64,000 nucleotides of DNA, taken from assembly GCF_000969825.1 (NCBI RefSeq), contig NZ_KQ033919.1:176030-240029 (forward strand). The letters are read 5' to 3'. The translations under genes were made by a program, and so were the position numbers. How positions within the stretch are numbered: the stretch's first letter is position 1; every line of letters begins with the position of its first letter. Under the pieces are notes generated by a model that saw only the letters and a program-made list of their open reading frames with translations, was not told the DNA's origin and did not search any database. This DNA is from Parabacteroides gordonii MS-1 = DSM 23371 (lineage in GTDB: Bacteria; Bacteroidota; Bacteroidia; Bacteroidales; Tannerellaceae). Of this stretch, positions 30,150 through 38,519 are shown piece after piece.

Positions 30150-31079
30150 ATGATAGTCAGAATGCTTTGTTTGTTGGCATTTGCGTTGATATTTAATTCA
30201 TGTCACGGTCAGCAAACTGCAAAAACAGAGAAAGAGGATACAACGCCGCGAACCTTTGAAATGGTTCCTGTCCCCAGTATGATCACGGAACCGGGCGAAC
30301 GTGCTAAATATTTAGTGGAGCATTATTGGGATAAATTTGATTTTACCGATACAGCATATGTTCATATGCCGGAGGTAACGGAACAAGCCGTTTCCAATTA
30401 TATCGATCTGATGAAGTATGTAACTCCAGAAGTCGCTTCGTCTTCTATCAAAGGGATGATGCACAAGGCAGAAGCCGACAGTACCGTGTTTACTCATATG
30501 GCCGGTCTGTATGAGAAATATTTATACGATCCCAATTCACCGATGCGCGATGAATCTCTGTATATTTATGTGTTAGAGTCCATCTTGTCTGCCCCGGTCT
30601 TTGATGAGGTGAACAAGATCCGTCCGGCTCATTTGCTGGAATTAGCATTGAAAAACAGGGTGGGAGAGCCGGCGGCGGATTTCACCTATACGCTTGCAGA
30701 TGGGAAAACAGGTACACTGTATGGGGTAAAAGCTCCTTATGTATTGCTGTTCTTCTATAATCCCGATTGTCATGCCTGTAAAGAAATAACCGGACAGATA
30801 GCGGGATGGCCGTTGCTAGACAAAATGCAGGCGGATAAGACGTTGAAGATACTGGCAGTTTATCCGGATGAGGACCAGGAAGCCTGGAAAAAGCATATCC
30901 CAGATGTTCCAGCAAGTTGGATAAATGCTTATGATCAGTCGATCTCTTTAAAAAATGATGAAATATATGACCTGAAAGCCATACCCACAATTTATTTACT
31001 GGATAAAGACAAAAAGGTCATTTTGAAAGATATTACTTTTAACCAGTTGGCAGAATTCTTACAGATGCAAACAAACTAA
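30150..31079 (+). CDS. DUF5106/thioredoxin-fold lipoprotein (TlpA-like)
   Basis: 309 residues. Lipobox IFNSC (Cys18). Residues ~40-170 are helical and match the DUF5106 region found in Bacteroidales thiol-disulfide proteins (YLVEHYWDKFDFTDTAYV). Residues ~170-305 are a TlpA/ResA-like thioredoxin fold. The active site is Cys207-His-Ala-Cys210 after FFYNPD, and the cis-proline loop is AIPTIYLLD. It should act as a reductant or isomerase on the periplasmic side of the envelope. It precedes an M48 protease by 22 bp, so both are likely transcribed together. Substrate is unknown. Confidence 0.82.
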   Translation: MIVRMLCLLAFALIFNSCHGQQTAKTEKEDTTPRTFEMVPVPSMITEPGERAKYLVEHYWDKFDFTDTAYVHMPEVTEQAVSNYIDLMKYVTPEVASSSIKGMMHKAEADSTVFTHMAGLYEKYLYDPNSPMRDESLYIYVLESILSAPVFDEVNKIRPAHLLELALKNRVGEPAADFTYTLADGKTGTLYGVKAPYVLLFFYNPDCHACKEITGQIAGWPLLDKMQADKTLKILAVYPDEDQEAWKKHIPDVPASWINAYDQSISLKNDEIYDLKAIPTIYLLDKDKKVILKDITFNQLAEFLQMQTN

Positions 31080-31101
31080 GTATGCAATAAACAAATAGAG
31101 T

Positions 31102-31896
31102 ATGAGAACAACGTTATTATCATTCATGTTTCTGGCAGGTGTCAGTCTGACGGCGTCTGCACAGTTTAAGATCGGAGGGAAAACGATTAACACCAAAAAG
31201 GTGGTAAATGCAGCAACCGATGTTGCTAAAGCTGTTACACTGAGCGATGCCGATATCGTAACTATGAGCCGGGAATATATCGAGTGGATGGATACCCATA
31301 ATGAAGTGGCCGGTTCCGATACGGAAATGGGGCAACGTCTGGAACGATTGACCAAAGATATCAAGGTAGACGGATTGAACCTGAACTTCAAAGTTTATAA
31401 TGTCATTGATGTGAATGCTTTTGCTTGTGGTGATGGTAGTGTTCGCGTTTGCGGCGGATTGATGGAAGTGATGGACGACAATGAAGTGATGGCAGTTATC
31501 GGACATGAGATAGGGCATGTGCTTCATTCCGATTCAAAAGATGCCATGAAGAATGCTTATCTTACTTCTGCTGCAAAGAATGCCGCCGGAGCGACAAGTG
31601 ATGTTGTCGCTAAATTGTCTGATTCACAGTTGGGTGACCTGGCAACAGCGTTGGCTGGTGCACAATATTCGCAAAAACAGGAAAATGAAGCGGATGATTA
31701 TGGTTTTGAATTCAGTGTGGCCAATGGTCTCGATCCGTACAGCATGCATAATTCATTGAATAAACTGATGAGTTTGAGTGAAGAAGCACCGAAGTCATCG
31801 AAATTCCGTCAAATGTTTTCAAGCCATCCGGAAACAGCTAAACGCGTGCAACGGATGAAGGAGAAGGCGGATGAATATATGAAGGATAAGAATTAA
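31102..31896 (+). CDS. exported M48 family metalloprotease
   Basis: 264 residues. Signal peptide MRTTLLSFMFLAGVSLTASAQ. The zinc motif His135-Glu-Ile-Gly-His139 is followed by the third ligand region QENEADDYGFEF (Glu196), which is the M48 pattern; it belongs to the loosely membrane-linked M48B/BepA-like group. There are no membrane helices beyond the signal. A short linker after the signal (KIGGKTINTKKVVNAATDVAKAV) and the NVFACGDGSVRV-like edge strand (residues ~100-115) fit other Bacteroidales members. A role in envelope protein quality control is probable. It is second in a two-gene unit with the thioredoxin-like lipoprotein. Confidence 0.88.
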   Translation: MRTTLLSFMFLAGVSLTASAQFKIGGKTINTKKVVNAATDVAKAVTLSDADIVTMSREYIEWMDTHNEVAGSDTEMGQRLERLTKDIKVDGLNLNFKVYNVIDVNAFACGDGSVRVCGGLMEVMDDNEVMAVIGHEIGHVLHSDSKDAMKNAYLTSAAKNAAGATSDVVAKLSDSQLGDLATALAGAQYSQKQENEADDYGFEFSVANGLDPYSMHNSLNKLMSLSEEAPKSSKFRQMFSSHPETAKRVQRMKEKADEYMKDKN

Positions 31897-31993
31897 TTGT
31901 TAATACACCTTATTAAGCGAGGTGTTTTACTGAAATATTGCTAAATAGCAGTTGTTTTATGCTGCAAAACTATGCTGAATAACATAAAGTGCT

Positions 31994-32001
31994 TATATTT
32001 G
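31994..32001 (+). promoter_or_regulatory. -7 box (TATATTTG) of a candidate small RNA
   Basis: Perfect TAnnTTTG match with no open reading frame after it. It is followed within 80 bp by a strong hairpin and T tract. Confidence 0.6.
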
Positions 32002-32006
32002 CACTG

Positions 32007-32077
32007 TGTTTTTCATGGTATTAGATTTAAGGTTAGCAATGAAGATTGGTTGTCGGGAGACAACCTTTTCTTTTTTA
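32007..32077 (+). ncRNA. candidate ~70-nt small RNA or terminated leader
   Basis: Starts just after the promoter at 31994-32001 and ends in a textbook intrinsic terminator: GGTTGTC (32048-32054), tetraloop GGGA, GACAACC (32059-32065), TTTTCTTTTTTA. The body contains CATGGTATTAGATTTAAGG, which I associate with a recurrent short transcribed element in Bacteroidales genomes, but I cannot name an Rfam family with confidence. The next gene has its own promoter at 32131, so this is more likely an independent RNA than a read-through leader. Confidence 0.55.
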
Positions 32078-32130
32078 TACACCTTACCAATCATTTTATA
32101 ACTTTCCCTCTTTTAATTACGAAATAATAT

Positions 32131-32138
32131 TACTTTTG
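32131..32138 (+). promoter_or_regulatory. -7 box (TACTTTTG) of the nuclease-nucleoside transporter unit
   Basis: Matches TAnnTTTG, 25 bp before the GTG start at 32164. It drives at least the DUF151 gene and the overlapping transporter. Confidence 0.6.
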
Positions 32139-32163
32139 TATAGTTACTATAAAATTATATGGT

Positions 32164-32799
32164 GTGGATACAAAAATAAAATTACGGGTTCAGGGCTTGA
32201 CTAATAGTCAGATCCAATCGGGTGCGTATGCACTGATATTGGCTGAAGAAGAAGGAGCCCGTCGTATACCTATTATAGTAGGGACATCGGAGGCACAATC
32301 TATCGCAATCGCGTTGGAACATATTACCCCCCCCAGACCTCTTACTCATGATCTGTTTGTCACTTTCGCACAGGCTTTCGGCATTCAGTTGCGTGAGGTC
32401 TTTATCTATAAGTTTGAAGATGGGGTATTTTATTCCGAATTGTTATTCGATGATGGAATTACGCAGGTACGCCTGGACTCCCGTACTTCGGATGCGATCG
32501 CTATCGCTTTGCGTGTGAAATGTGATATTTATACCACCGACCAGATCGTTGCCGAATGTGGGGTCGTATTGGAAGATGCTTCTTCTATGACCGATAAGGA
32601 TGATGAAGAATATGCTCTATTGGATAAAGAACCCGAAGATATCGAAGACGCGGAAGAGCTGAAGAAATGGCTCTCTTTGCTGGATGAAGACGAATTGACC
32701 GAACGGTTGGACGAAGCCGTCTCCGATGAGAATTACGAATACGCAAAGATGTATAAAGACGAAATTCGTCGGCGGGAAGAGGAGGACGAAGCAGAATGA
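32164..32799 (+). CDS. bifunctional nuclease family protein (DUF151) with UvrB/C-like tail
   Basis: 211 residues, GTG start. The nearby ATG at 32159 is in another frame, and MDTKIKLRVQGLTNSQ matches the family N-terminus. The core (GAYALILAEEEGARRIPIIVG, AQSIAIALEH, FYSELLFDDG, VRLDSRTSDAIAIALRVKC) is the DUF151 fold, named after proteins with RNase and DNase activity. The last ~40 residues (LDEAVSDENYEYAKMYKDEI) form a UvrB/UvrC-type helical hairpin, a common fusion in Bacteroidetes. It overlaps the transporter gene by 4 bp (ATGA), showing translational coupling. Cytoplasmic. The physiological role in this phylum is not settled. Confidence 0.88.
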   Translation: MDTKIKLRVQGLTNSQIQSGAYALILAEEEGARRIPIIVGTSEAQSIAIALEHITPPRPLTHDLFVTFAQAFGIQLREVFIYKFEDGVFYSELLFDDGITQVRLDSRTSDAIAIALRVKCDIYTTDQIVAECGVVLEDASSMTDKDDEEYALLDKEPEDIEDAEELKKWLSLLDEDELTERLDEAVSDENYEYAKMYKDEIRRREEEDEAE

Positions 32800-34112
32800 T
32801 AGAACAACAGAGTGGAATAAGCCTTGAATCGCTTTTGCGTGGAATATTGGGTATTATAACGGTTCTGGCTGTCGCATATGCCCTGAGTTATAACCGTAAA
32901 CGGATCGACTGGAAACTGATTGGCGGTGGGCTTTTCATGCAATTAATATTTGCTTTGGCTGTTCTGTATATTCCGTTTATCGGGACAGCACTTGAGTTGA
33001 TGGGAAAGGCTTTCATTAAACTGATGGATTTTACCCAGGCTGGGGTTGGTTTCCTATTAGGCCCGTATGCCACGAAAAGTAATGGCTTTATATTCCTGAT
33101 CCACTCTTTGCCGGTTGTTATTTTCTTCTCGGCTTTGGTCTCTTTGTTTTATCATTGGGGGATTATCCAGCGTGTAGTAGGGGCTTTTTCCTGGCTACTG
33201 CGGAAGTTTATGAATATTTCAGGAGCGGAAGGTCTTGTGACTTCCGGTAATATATTTATGGGAATGACAGAGTCGCCGGTGTTGATTAAGAATTATCTGC
33301 CGGCTATGAACCGCTCTGAGATCTTTCTGGTGATGGTATCTGGAATGGGAACCATTGCCGGTACGGTGATGGCTACTTATATCGGTATGTTGTCCGGTGG
33401 TGATCCGGTGGCAAGGGTTTTATTTGCCAAACATTTGATTTCAGCCTCTTTGATGGCGGCTCCCGGATCGATCGTACTGGCCAAGATGCTTTGTCCGCAA
33501 ACGGAACCGGCTGTCGATCATGCTGCCAGCCTAGAAAAGAAAAGTGCTCATCCGACGGCGTTGGACGCTTTGGCTGCCGGTACTTCGACGGGTATCCGGC
33601 TGATGGTGAATATCGCAGCTATGTTGCTGGTCTTTATTGCATTGGTCGCTTTGGCTAATTATATATTGGATGGCCTGATCGGACGGTATACCGGTTTGAA
33701 CGACTGGATCGTTTCGATAACGGATGGAAAAGCGCAGGGGTTGACATTCCAGTTCATACTGGGAGTGATTCTGGCGCCGTTCATGTGGCTGATAGGTATT
33801 CCGTCTTCCGACATTATGCTGGTTGGTTCGTTACTGGGACAGAAGACGATACTGAATGAATTCGTGGCTTATTTCCAGTTGCAGGAGTGGAAGGATGCCG
33901 GTATGTTCATGTATCAGAAATCCATATTGATGTCTACCTATATATTATGTGGCTTTGCCAATATCTCGTCTATCGGGATTTTATTGGGCGGAATGGGCGT
34001 ATTGGCTCCTGAGAAGAAGGAAATGATAACCCGTTTCGGGTTTCCGGCCATGATAGCGGGAGCTTTAGTCTCTGTGTTGTCAGCCACGATTATAGGCATG
34101 ATATTAGGTTAA
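32796..34112 (+). CDS. concentrative nucleoside transporter (CNT/NupC family)
   Basis: 438 residues with many hydrophobic helices. The family landmarks are present: FFSALVSLFYHWGIIQ (helix with the gate region), GAEGLVTSGNIFMGMTESPVLI (the substrate and sodium site loop G-N-x-F-x-G-x-T/Q-E) and the C-terminal CGFANISSIGILLGGMG. It imports nucleosides across the inner membrane with a cation gradient. Its start codon overlaps the upstream nuclease stop codon, which pairs nucleic-acid breakdown with nucleoside uptake in one transcript (inference). rsmE follows after 31 bp. Confidence 0.9.
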   Translation: MIEQQSGISLESLLRGILGIITVLAVAYALSYNRKRIDWKLIGGGLFMQLIFALAVLYIPFIGTALELMGKAFIKLMDFTQAGVGFLLGPYATKSNGFIFLIHSLPVVIFFSALVSLFYHWGIIQRVVGAFSWLLRKFMNISGAEGLVTSGNIFMGMTESPVLIKNYLPAMNRSEIFLVMVSGMGTIAGTVMATYIGMLSGGDPVARVLFAKHLISASLMAAPGSIVLAKMLCPQTEPAVDHAASLEKKSAHPTALDALAAGTSTGIRLMVNIAAMLLVFIALVALANYILDGLIGRYTGLNDWIVSITDGKAQGLTFQFILGVILAPFMWLIGIPSSDIMLVGSLLGQKTILNEFVAYFQLQEWKDAGMFMYQKSILMSTYILCGFANISSIGILLGGMGVLAPEKKEMITRFGFPAMIAGALVSVLSATIIGMILG

Positions 34113-34143
34113 TTGAATATTGATAATAGAAAACTAAATAGTT

Positions 34144-34842
34144 GTGCAGATATTTTACACGCCGGATATTGCAGTAAATCCGGAACTACCGGAAGAGGAA
34201 GCAGGTCATTGCATCCGTGTACTTCGTCTGACCGAAGGCGATGAAATTTTACTGACTGATGGTAAAGGGGCTTTTTATAAGGCGGCTATCAGTCGTGCCC
34301 ATCATAAACATTGCGAAGTGTCCATTCTGGAGAGTTGGCAGCAACCGGCTTTATGGAACTTCCGTCTTCATATCGCAGTTGCCCCGACAAAAAATATGGA
34401 TCGGATGGAATGGTTTGCAGAGAAAGCGACCGAGATCGGTATTGATGCTATTACCTGCCTGAACTGTCGTTTTTCAGAACGCCGGGAGATAAAACCTGCC
34501 CGTCTGGAAAAGATCCTGGTCAGTGCCATGAAGCAGTCGCAAAAGGCTACATTACCTCTACTGGAAGGAATGACTGATTTTAAATCGTTTGTGAGCCAAC
34601 CTTTTGACGGTCGTAAGTTCATCGCTCATTGTGAGGATGGAGATAAAACATTATTGAAACAAACGTATCGCCCGGGTGAAAACGCCTTAGTGCTGATCGG
34701 CCCTGAAGGAGACTTTAGCCCTGAAGAGATAGGGCTGGCTTTACAGCAGGGTTTTGAACCTATTTCATTAGGAGAAAGCCGTCTTCGTACGGAGACAGCT
34801 GCGCTGGTGGCTTGTCATACGATACATGTATTGAATCAGTGA
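34144..34842 (+). CDS. rsmE: 16S rRNA m3U1498 methyltransferase
   Basis: 232 residues, GTG start at 34144 giving MQIFYTPD. The N-terminal PUA-like domain has the HCIRVLRLTEGDEILLTDGKG signature. The C-terminal SPOUT domain forms a trefoil knot with GPEGDFSPEEI, LGESRLRTETAAL and the conserved KNMDRMEWFAEKATEIG. The length is normal for the family. It methylates N3 of uridine 1498 of 16S rRNA in assembled 30S subunits. It lies between the nucleoside transporter and a sugar O-acetyltransferase, with the latter starting 44 bp downstream. Confidence 0.93.
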   Translation: MQIFYTPDIAVNPELPEEEAGHCIRVLRLTEGDEILLTDGKGAFYKAAISRAHHKHCEVSILESWQQPALWNFRLHIAVAPTKNMDRMEWFAEKATEIGIDAITCLNCRFSERREIKPARLEKILVSAMKQSQKATLPLLEGMTDFKSFVSQPFDGRKFIAHCEDGDKTLLKQTYRPGENALVLIGPEGDFSPEEIGLALQQGFEPISLGESRLRTETAALVACHTIHVLNQ

Positions 34843-34886
34843 CCGGCGGGAAAAAGGATCCGGTTGTAACAAATAAAATAAACAAG

Positions 34887-35444
34887 ATGACAGAAAAAGA
34901 AAAGTGCCACCTTGGCCTGTTGTACGATGCCAATTATGATAAAGAATTGTTGGCAGACCGTGAAAGAGTAAAAGAACTGCTTTACGATTACAACCGTTTG
35001 CGTCCTTCTCAGCAGGAAGAAAAGACGCAATTACTGAAATCCTTTTTGGGTAAGACCGGAAACAGTCTGATCATCGAACCGCCTTTTGCTTGTGATTACG
35101 GATATAATATTGAAGTAGGAGAGAATTTCTATGCCAATGTAAACCTGGTTATTCTGGATGGGGCTAAGGTCTGTATCGGTGACAATGCTTTTATCGCTCC
35201 GAATGTCGGCATTTATACCGCAGGCCATCCGTTGGATGCAGAGCAGCGAAACCGTGGTCTTGAATATGCCCGTCCCGTAACTATCGGACATAATGTCTGG
35301 ATCGGTGCCGGTGTAAATATCCTGCCGGGAGTAACCATCGGTGATAATACCGTGATCGGTGCCGGCAGTGTGGTAACAAAAGATATTCCATCGAATGTAC
35401 TGGCGGTAGGGAATCCTTGCCGGGTGGTCAAAGAGATAAAGTGA
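34887..35444 (+). CDS. maltose/galactoside O-acetyltransferase family protein
   Basis: 185 residues from ATG 34887; the in-frame ATG at 34812 would overlap rsmE, and homologues begin near MTEKEKCHLG. The N-terminal Mac domain (LLYDANYDKELLADRERVKELL) is followed by left-handed beta-helix hexapeptide repeats (GENFYANVNLVILDG, IGHNVWIGAGVNILPGVTIG). The catalytic histidine is in YTAGHPLDAEQR. Members transfer acetyl from acetyl-CoA to maltose, glucose or galactosides; the precise acceptor is unknown. A symmetric terminator follows 6 bp after the stop. Confidence 0.9.
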   Translation: MTEKEKCHLGLLYDANYDKELLADRERVKELLYDYNRLRPSQQEEKTQLLKSFLGKTGNSLIIEPPFACDYGYNIEVGENFYANVNLVILDGAKVCIGDNAFIAPNVGIYTAGHPLDAEQRNRGLEYARPVTIGHNVWIGAGVNILPGVTIGDNTVIGAGSVVTKDIPSNVLAVGNPCRVVKEIK

Positions 35445-35450
35445 TTTCAA

Positions 35451-35498
35451 AAAAACATCGTTCCGGTGATACTTGATGATCAGCGGAACGATGTTTTT
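35451..35498. terminator. bidirectional terminator between convergent genes
   Basis: AAAAACATCGTTCCG (35451-35465) pairs perfectly with CGGAACGATGTTTTT (35484-35498). The A and T tracts on both sides suit termination of the acetyltransferase (+) and of the DUF418 gene (-). Confidence 0.9.
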
Positions 35499-35524
35499 TT
35501 AGATGGAGATATAAAAACTTACAG

Positions 35525-36730
35525 TTAGCGTATCAGCGGTTGCCATTTCATATAGGTTCCCGTTCGCCACAGCCATTCCATTGGGCCATAACGGAAACCT
35601 TTCAGCCAATAATGACTAATTGCGATTTGTATGCCTGTATAAGCAAGGCAAACCAATACGCTCAGGAAAACTCCCAAATGACTCCAATTCAATCCGAAAC
35701 CGGAAAAGATGAAGACACCGGCCACAGACTGTACGATATAGTTTGTCAACCCCATACGGCCGTAACTGACCAATGGTTCTACAGCCCGTTGTACTTTTTG
35801 TGAACGATAAACTTCTATTACAATGATTACCCACAGATAAGCGGTCAGCAGATTAATCAGATTGGTGGTAGTCGATCCCATCCATGAATAGAAAGAAACT
35901 TCTCCCCAGGCAACAGCCGGAATATAAGGTCTCACTACGTAAAGCAGACCTAATAATACGAGGGCAGCCAATGCCCAGCGATTTAACCGTTTCCGGAATT
36001 CATCCATGCGTTCGAATAAACGGATACGTCCTATAATAAGTCCTAAGATAAAAAGTCCTAAAGTCTGGTAGATACGTCCGCTCGATACCTGGAATCTCAT
36101 TTTACCGACCAGTCCGTTCCAGGCGTTATTCTTTATCGTTTCAGATAAAGTAGGAACCTGCCGGGGACCTGACGGACGGGATGCAGGTCTGGCAGTAACC
36201 TGTTCCACCTGCTCTATAGCCGGTGCCGTCAGACTTTTATAGACTACCGGTACAAGTGAGGCGCCTCCCAGGAAAAGAAACAAGGTGATACCTGCCAGTA
36301 ATTTCGTCGGCCATTTATACATTAATACCAACACGAAACCTAATATCGCATATATCAGCAAGATGTCCACACGAACAATCAAACCATGCAAATAGCCAAT
36401 CACTGCCAGTAATAACAATCTCCACAAGAAACGTTTCCGGAAATCAAATCCTTTCTTTGCCGCCCGGTCCATTTGGATAAAGAAACTTAAACCGAACAGG
36501 CAAGAGAAGATAATGAAGAATTTGCCGAAAACCAGATAATTTATAAACCACTTGAAAATCTCATTCAGCGTTCCTTCCCACGGAAACATTGCTTGGGGGG
36601 CCATTGTTCCTATCGCTCCAAAATGTTGCATAGCATGAATCAGGCAGATACCGATCAGTGAAAAACCACGCAGGGCATCAATTACTGTAATACGTCCGCC
36701 GGGTGAGGTTGATGTCTTATTTATTTCCAT
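35525..36730 (-). CDS. DUF418 (YeiB-like) integral membrane protein
   Basis: 401 residues with about eight to ten membrane helices. The start RITVIDALRGFSLIGICLIHAMQHF is the acyltransferase-like N-terminal motif (D-A-L-R-G). The C-terminal part (YGRMGLTNYIVQSVAGVFIF, then WLKGFRYGPMEWLWR) is the DUF418 signature. A cytosolic or periplasmic loop rich in Pro and Arg lies near residues 185-205 (RPASRPSGPRQVP). Relatives may transfer acyl groups to envelope molecules, but the function is not established. It is the last gene of a four-gene minus-strand unit, 22 bp after the flavodoxin gene. Confidence 0.85.
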   Translation of the reverse strand: MEINKTSTSPGGRITVIDALRGFSLIGICLIHAMQHFGAIGTMAPQAMFPWEGTLNEIFKWFINYLVFGKFFIIFSCLFGLSFFIQMDRAAKKGFDFRKRFLWRLLLLAVIGYLHGLIVRVDILLIYAILGFVLVLMYKWPTKLLAGITLFLFLGGASLVPVVYKSLTAPAIEQVEQVTARPASRPSGPRQVPTLSETIKNNAWNGLVGKMRFQVSSGRIYQTLGLFILGLIIGRIRLFERMDEFRKRLNRWALAALVLLGLLYVVRPYIPAVAWGEVSFYSWMGSTTTNLINLLTAYLWVIIVIEVYRSQKVQRAVEPLVSYGRMGLTNYIVQSVAGVFIFSGFGLNWSHLGVFLSVLVCLAYTGIQIAISHYWLKGFRYGPMEWLWRTGTYMKWQPLIR

Positions 36731-36752
36731 TTTATTCGTTTGTAATTAATTA

Positions 36753-37415
36753 TCATTGATTCGATTTGATTCTCAACAACCATGCTTCTACATCATCTGG
36801 ACCATTCGGCATATCTATCCCGGCATCATCATTTTGTGGTTCACGGATATTCTCGGGATCAAGATCTTCGGGTAATGTTGCCGGAATATGAATAGCCTCA
36901 GGCGTTACCTTATAAATCTTTTGCATCGATTCGTTCAGGTAAGTTGTAGCACCGTAAGTAAAAAACGGAATGATTATTTTATTACCTAAATTATAATTTT
37001 CGAGGAATGTACAGACCACCATTGCCGGTTGATGCCACCAGCAAGGCGATCCGACGAATATCGTGTCGTATTGTGCAATCGCCTCTTTGTCGGGAAGGTT
37101 TGCTACACCGGGGCGCAGGTCGTTATATGCTTCGTTTTGTATCCGTTCGGTATCATCATAAGGATTCGTCGCATACGGATCGGCTGCATTAATACGGTAT
37201 ATGTCAGCTCCGGTCAGTTCGGTGATACGTTCGGCTATTGCTTGTGTTGTGCCGGTTGCCGAGAAATAGGCCACTAATGTTTTACTGTTCCCGGAAGGCA
37301 GGTCGGAAGACTCCGGCTGCTCCGTATCTGGAAAAGAAATATCATTATTCTCCGAGCAGGCACCTATTGTTGTTGCGGAGAAAAGTAAAAGCGAGATTAA
37401 TAATAAGTTTTTCAT
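36753..37415 (-). CDS. exported flavodoxin-like lipoprotein
   Basis: 220 residues. Lipobox TIGAC (Cys20), so the flavodoxin fold should sit outside the cytoplasm. The FMN phosphate loop is AYFSATGTTQAIAERI (~48-63), and the GSPCWWHQPAMVV segment (~123-135) and FFTYGATTYLNESM (~152-165) are typical of short flavodoxins of the flavodoxin_4 kind. An acidic linker (DTEQPESSDLPSG) joins lipid anchor and domain. A lipidated flavodoxin is uncommon, as FMN must be supplied in the periplasm. It lies 17 bp after the hydrolase gene. Likely electron carrier or flavin reductase acting with its operon partners (inference). Confidence 0.85.
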   Translation of the reverse strand: MKNLLLISLLLFSATTIGACSENNDISFPDTEQPESSDLPSGNSKTLVAYFSATGTTQAIAERITELTGADIYRINAADPYATNPYDDTERIQNEAYNDLRPGVANLPDKEAIAQYDTIFVGSPCWWHQPAMVVCTFLENYNLGNKIIIPFFTYGATTYLNESMQKIYKVTPEAIHIPATLPEDLDPENIREPQNDDAGIDMPNGPDDVEAWLLRIKSNQ

Positions 37416-37432
37416 ACTGTTCTATTGGGATA

Positions 37433-38515
37433 TTATTTGTCTAATTTATTTTCATGTAACCATTCAGTCAATAAATCGGCTATCTTGACATTATTGAGAT
37501 CGGACATCATAAAATGTGTATTCCCATAGATGCCGATTTCGGGAAGTTCAACCAGTCTGGCGTTTCCTCCGTGGCGGTTAATTGCTTCAACAAACTTACG
37601 TCCCATTTGAAGTCGTACGCGCCAGTTTTCACCGCCCAGTTTATCTGTCATTTCTTCCGGTATGTAATCGCCAAAATAGAGTACGATGGGGATTTTCGTC
37701 AGTTTCATAAAGTCTTCCATCGAAACGCCTGTTCCGGAAAGTGTTCCTGTGAGGCTTGGCATAGGGTTGGGGACTTCATTTTCGGGAAAGACATATCCTC
37801 CCGGTTCGTAAGAAACGACAGCCTGAATATGCTGGTTCTCTATAGCAGCCAACCATCCCGGAAAACCTCCGGCCGAATGTGTTACGATAATCCCGTTACC
37901 GATTCGATCGAATAATGCATCAAGCGCGGTAAGATCGGTTTTCATATCATGTGCACTGATGTCGGGCGTCATTTGACGGAAAAACTGGTCGAGCGATAAC
38001 GAATCGGTAGGGAACTGTACGCCGGGATTGAACGAAGGCCACTCGCCGATACGGAAAATATCGAACCAAAGCTGTTCGTCGGCTTTCGGTTTCAATACCG
38101 TTTCGGCAGTTGTCCGTCCCGAACGTCCCCGACCGGGCATATCAACTACGTAAGAACCGAATCCCTGCCGCAGCATCAATGTCTGAAAGCTTTCCCGACC
38201 ATCGGGTGTCATCTGCCAGCAACGTCCTGATTGTCCGTAACCATGTACGAACACCAGCGGAAGTTGACGGGCTTCTACCGGAATCTGAAAATCTACGACA
38301 GCATGGTCTGCATGGTATGTTTGTCCCTGTTCGACAGGGGTTCCCCAACCGATGAATTTATGGTTGTCGTATGTCCCCGGACGTTGTAAAACTGTTCCGC
38401 TGACAGCGAAACTACCTTGTTTGGCGATAGTGAGCGGTCTATCGGTTGTTGTATCCTGTCCGTGAACTCCTATCCATGCAAATGCTGCCAACAAACTTAT
38501 ATATATTCGTTTCAT
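37433..38515 (-). CDS. exported alpha/beta hydrolase
   Basis: 360 residues from ATG 38515, which opens the signal peptide MKRIYISLLAAFAWIGVHGQ and lies 4 bp after the upstream stop; an ATG at 38548 would overlap the CMD-cupin gene. The alpha/beta fold is shown by LPLVFVHGYGQSGRCWQM (oxyanion HG), YVVDMPGRGRSG, and the nucleophile elbow THSAGG (Ser at about residue 220). A catalytic His is expected near GNTHFMMSDLNN at the C-terminus. It probably acts as an esterase or lactonase in the periplasm. It is the second gene of the AraC-linked unit. Confidence 0.87.
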   Translation of the reverse strand: MKRIYISLLAAFAWIGVHGQDTTTDRPLTIAKQGSFAVSGTVLQRPGTYDNHKFIGWGTPVEQGQTYHADHAVVDFQIPVEARQLPLVFVHGYGQSGRCWQMTPDGRESFQTLMLRQGFGSYVVDMPGRGRSGRTTAETVLKPKADEQLWFDIFRIGEWPSFNPGVQFPTDSLSLDQFFRQMTPDISAHDMKTDLTALDALFDRIGNGIIVTHSAGGFPGWLAAIENQHIQAVVSYEPGGYVFPENEVPNPMPSLTGTLSGTGVSMEDFMKLTKIPIVLYFGDYIPEEMTDKLGGENWRVRLQMGRKFVEAINRHGGNARLVELPEIGIYGNTHFMMSDLNNVKIADLLTEWLHENKLDK

Positions 38516-38519
38516 ACTA

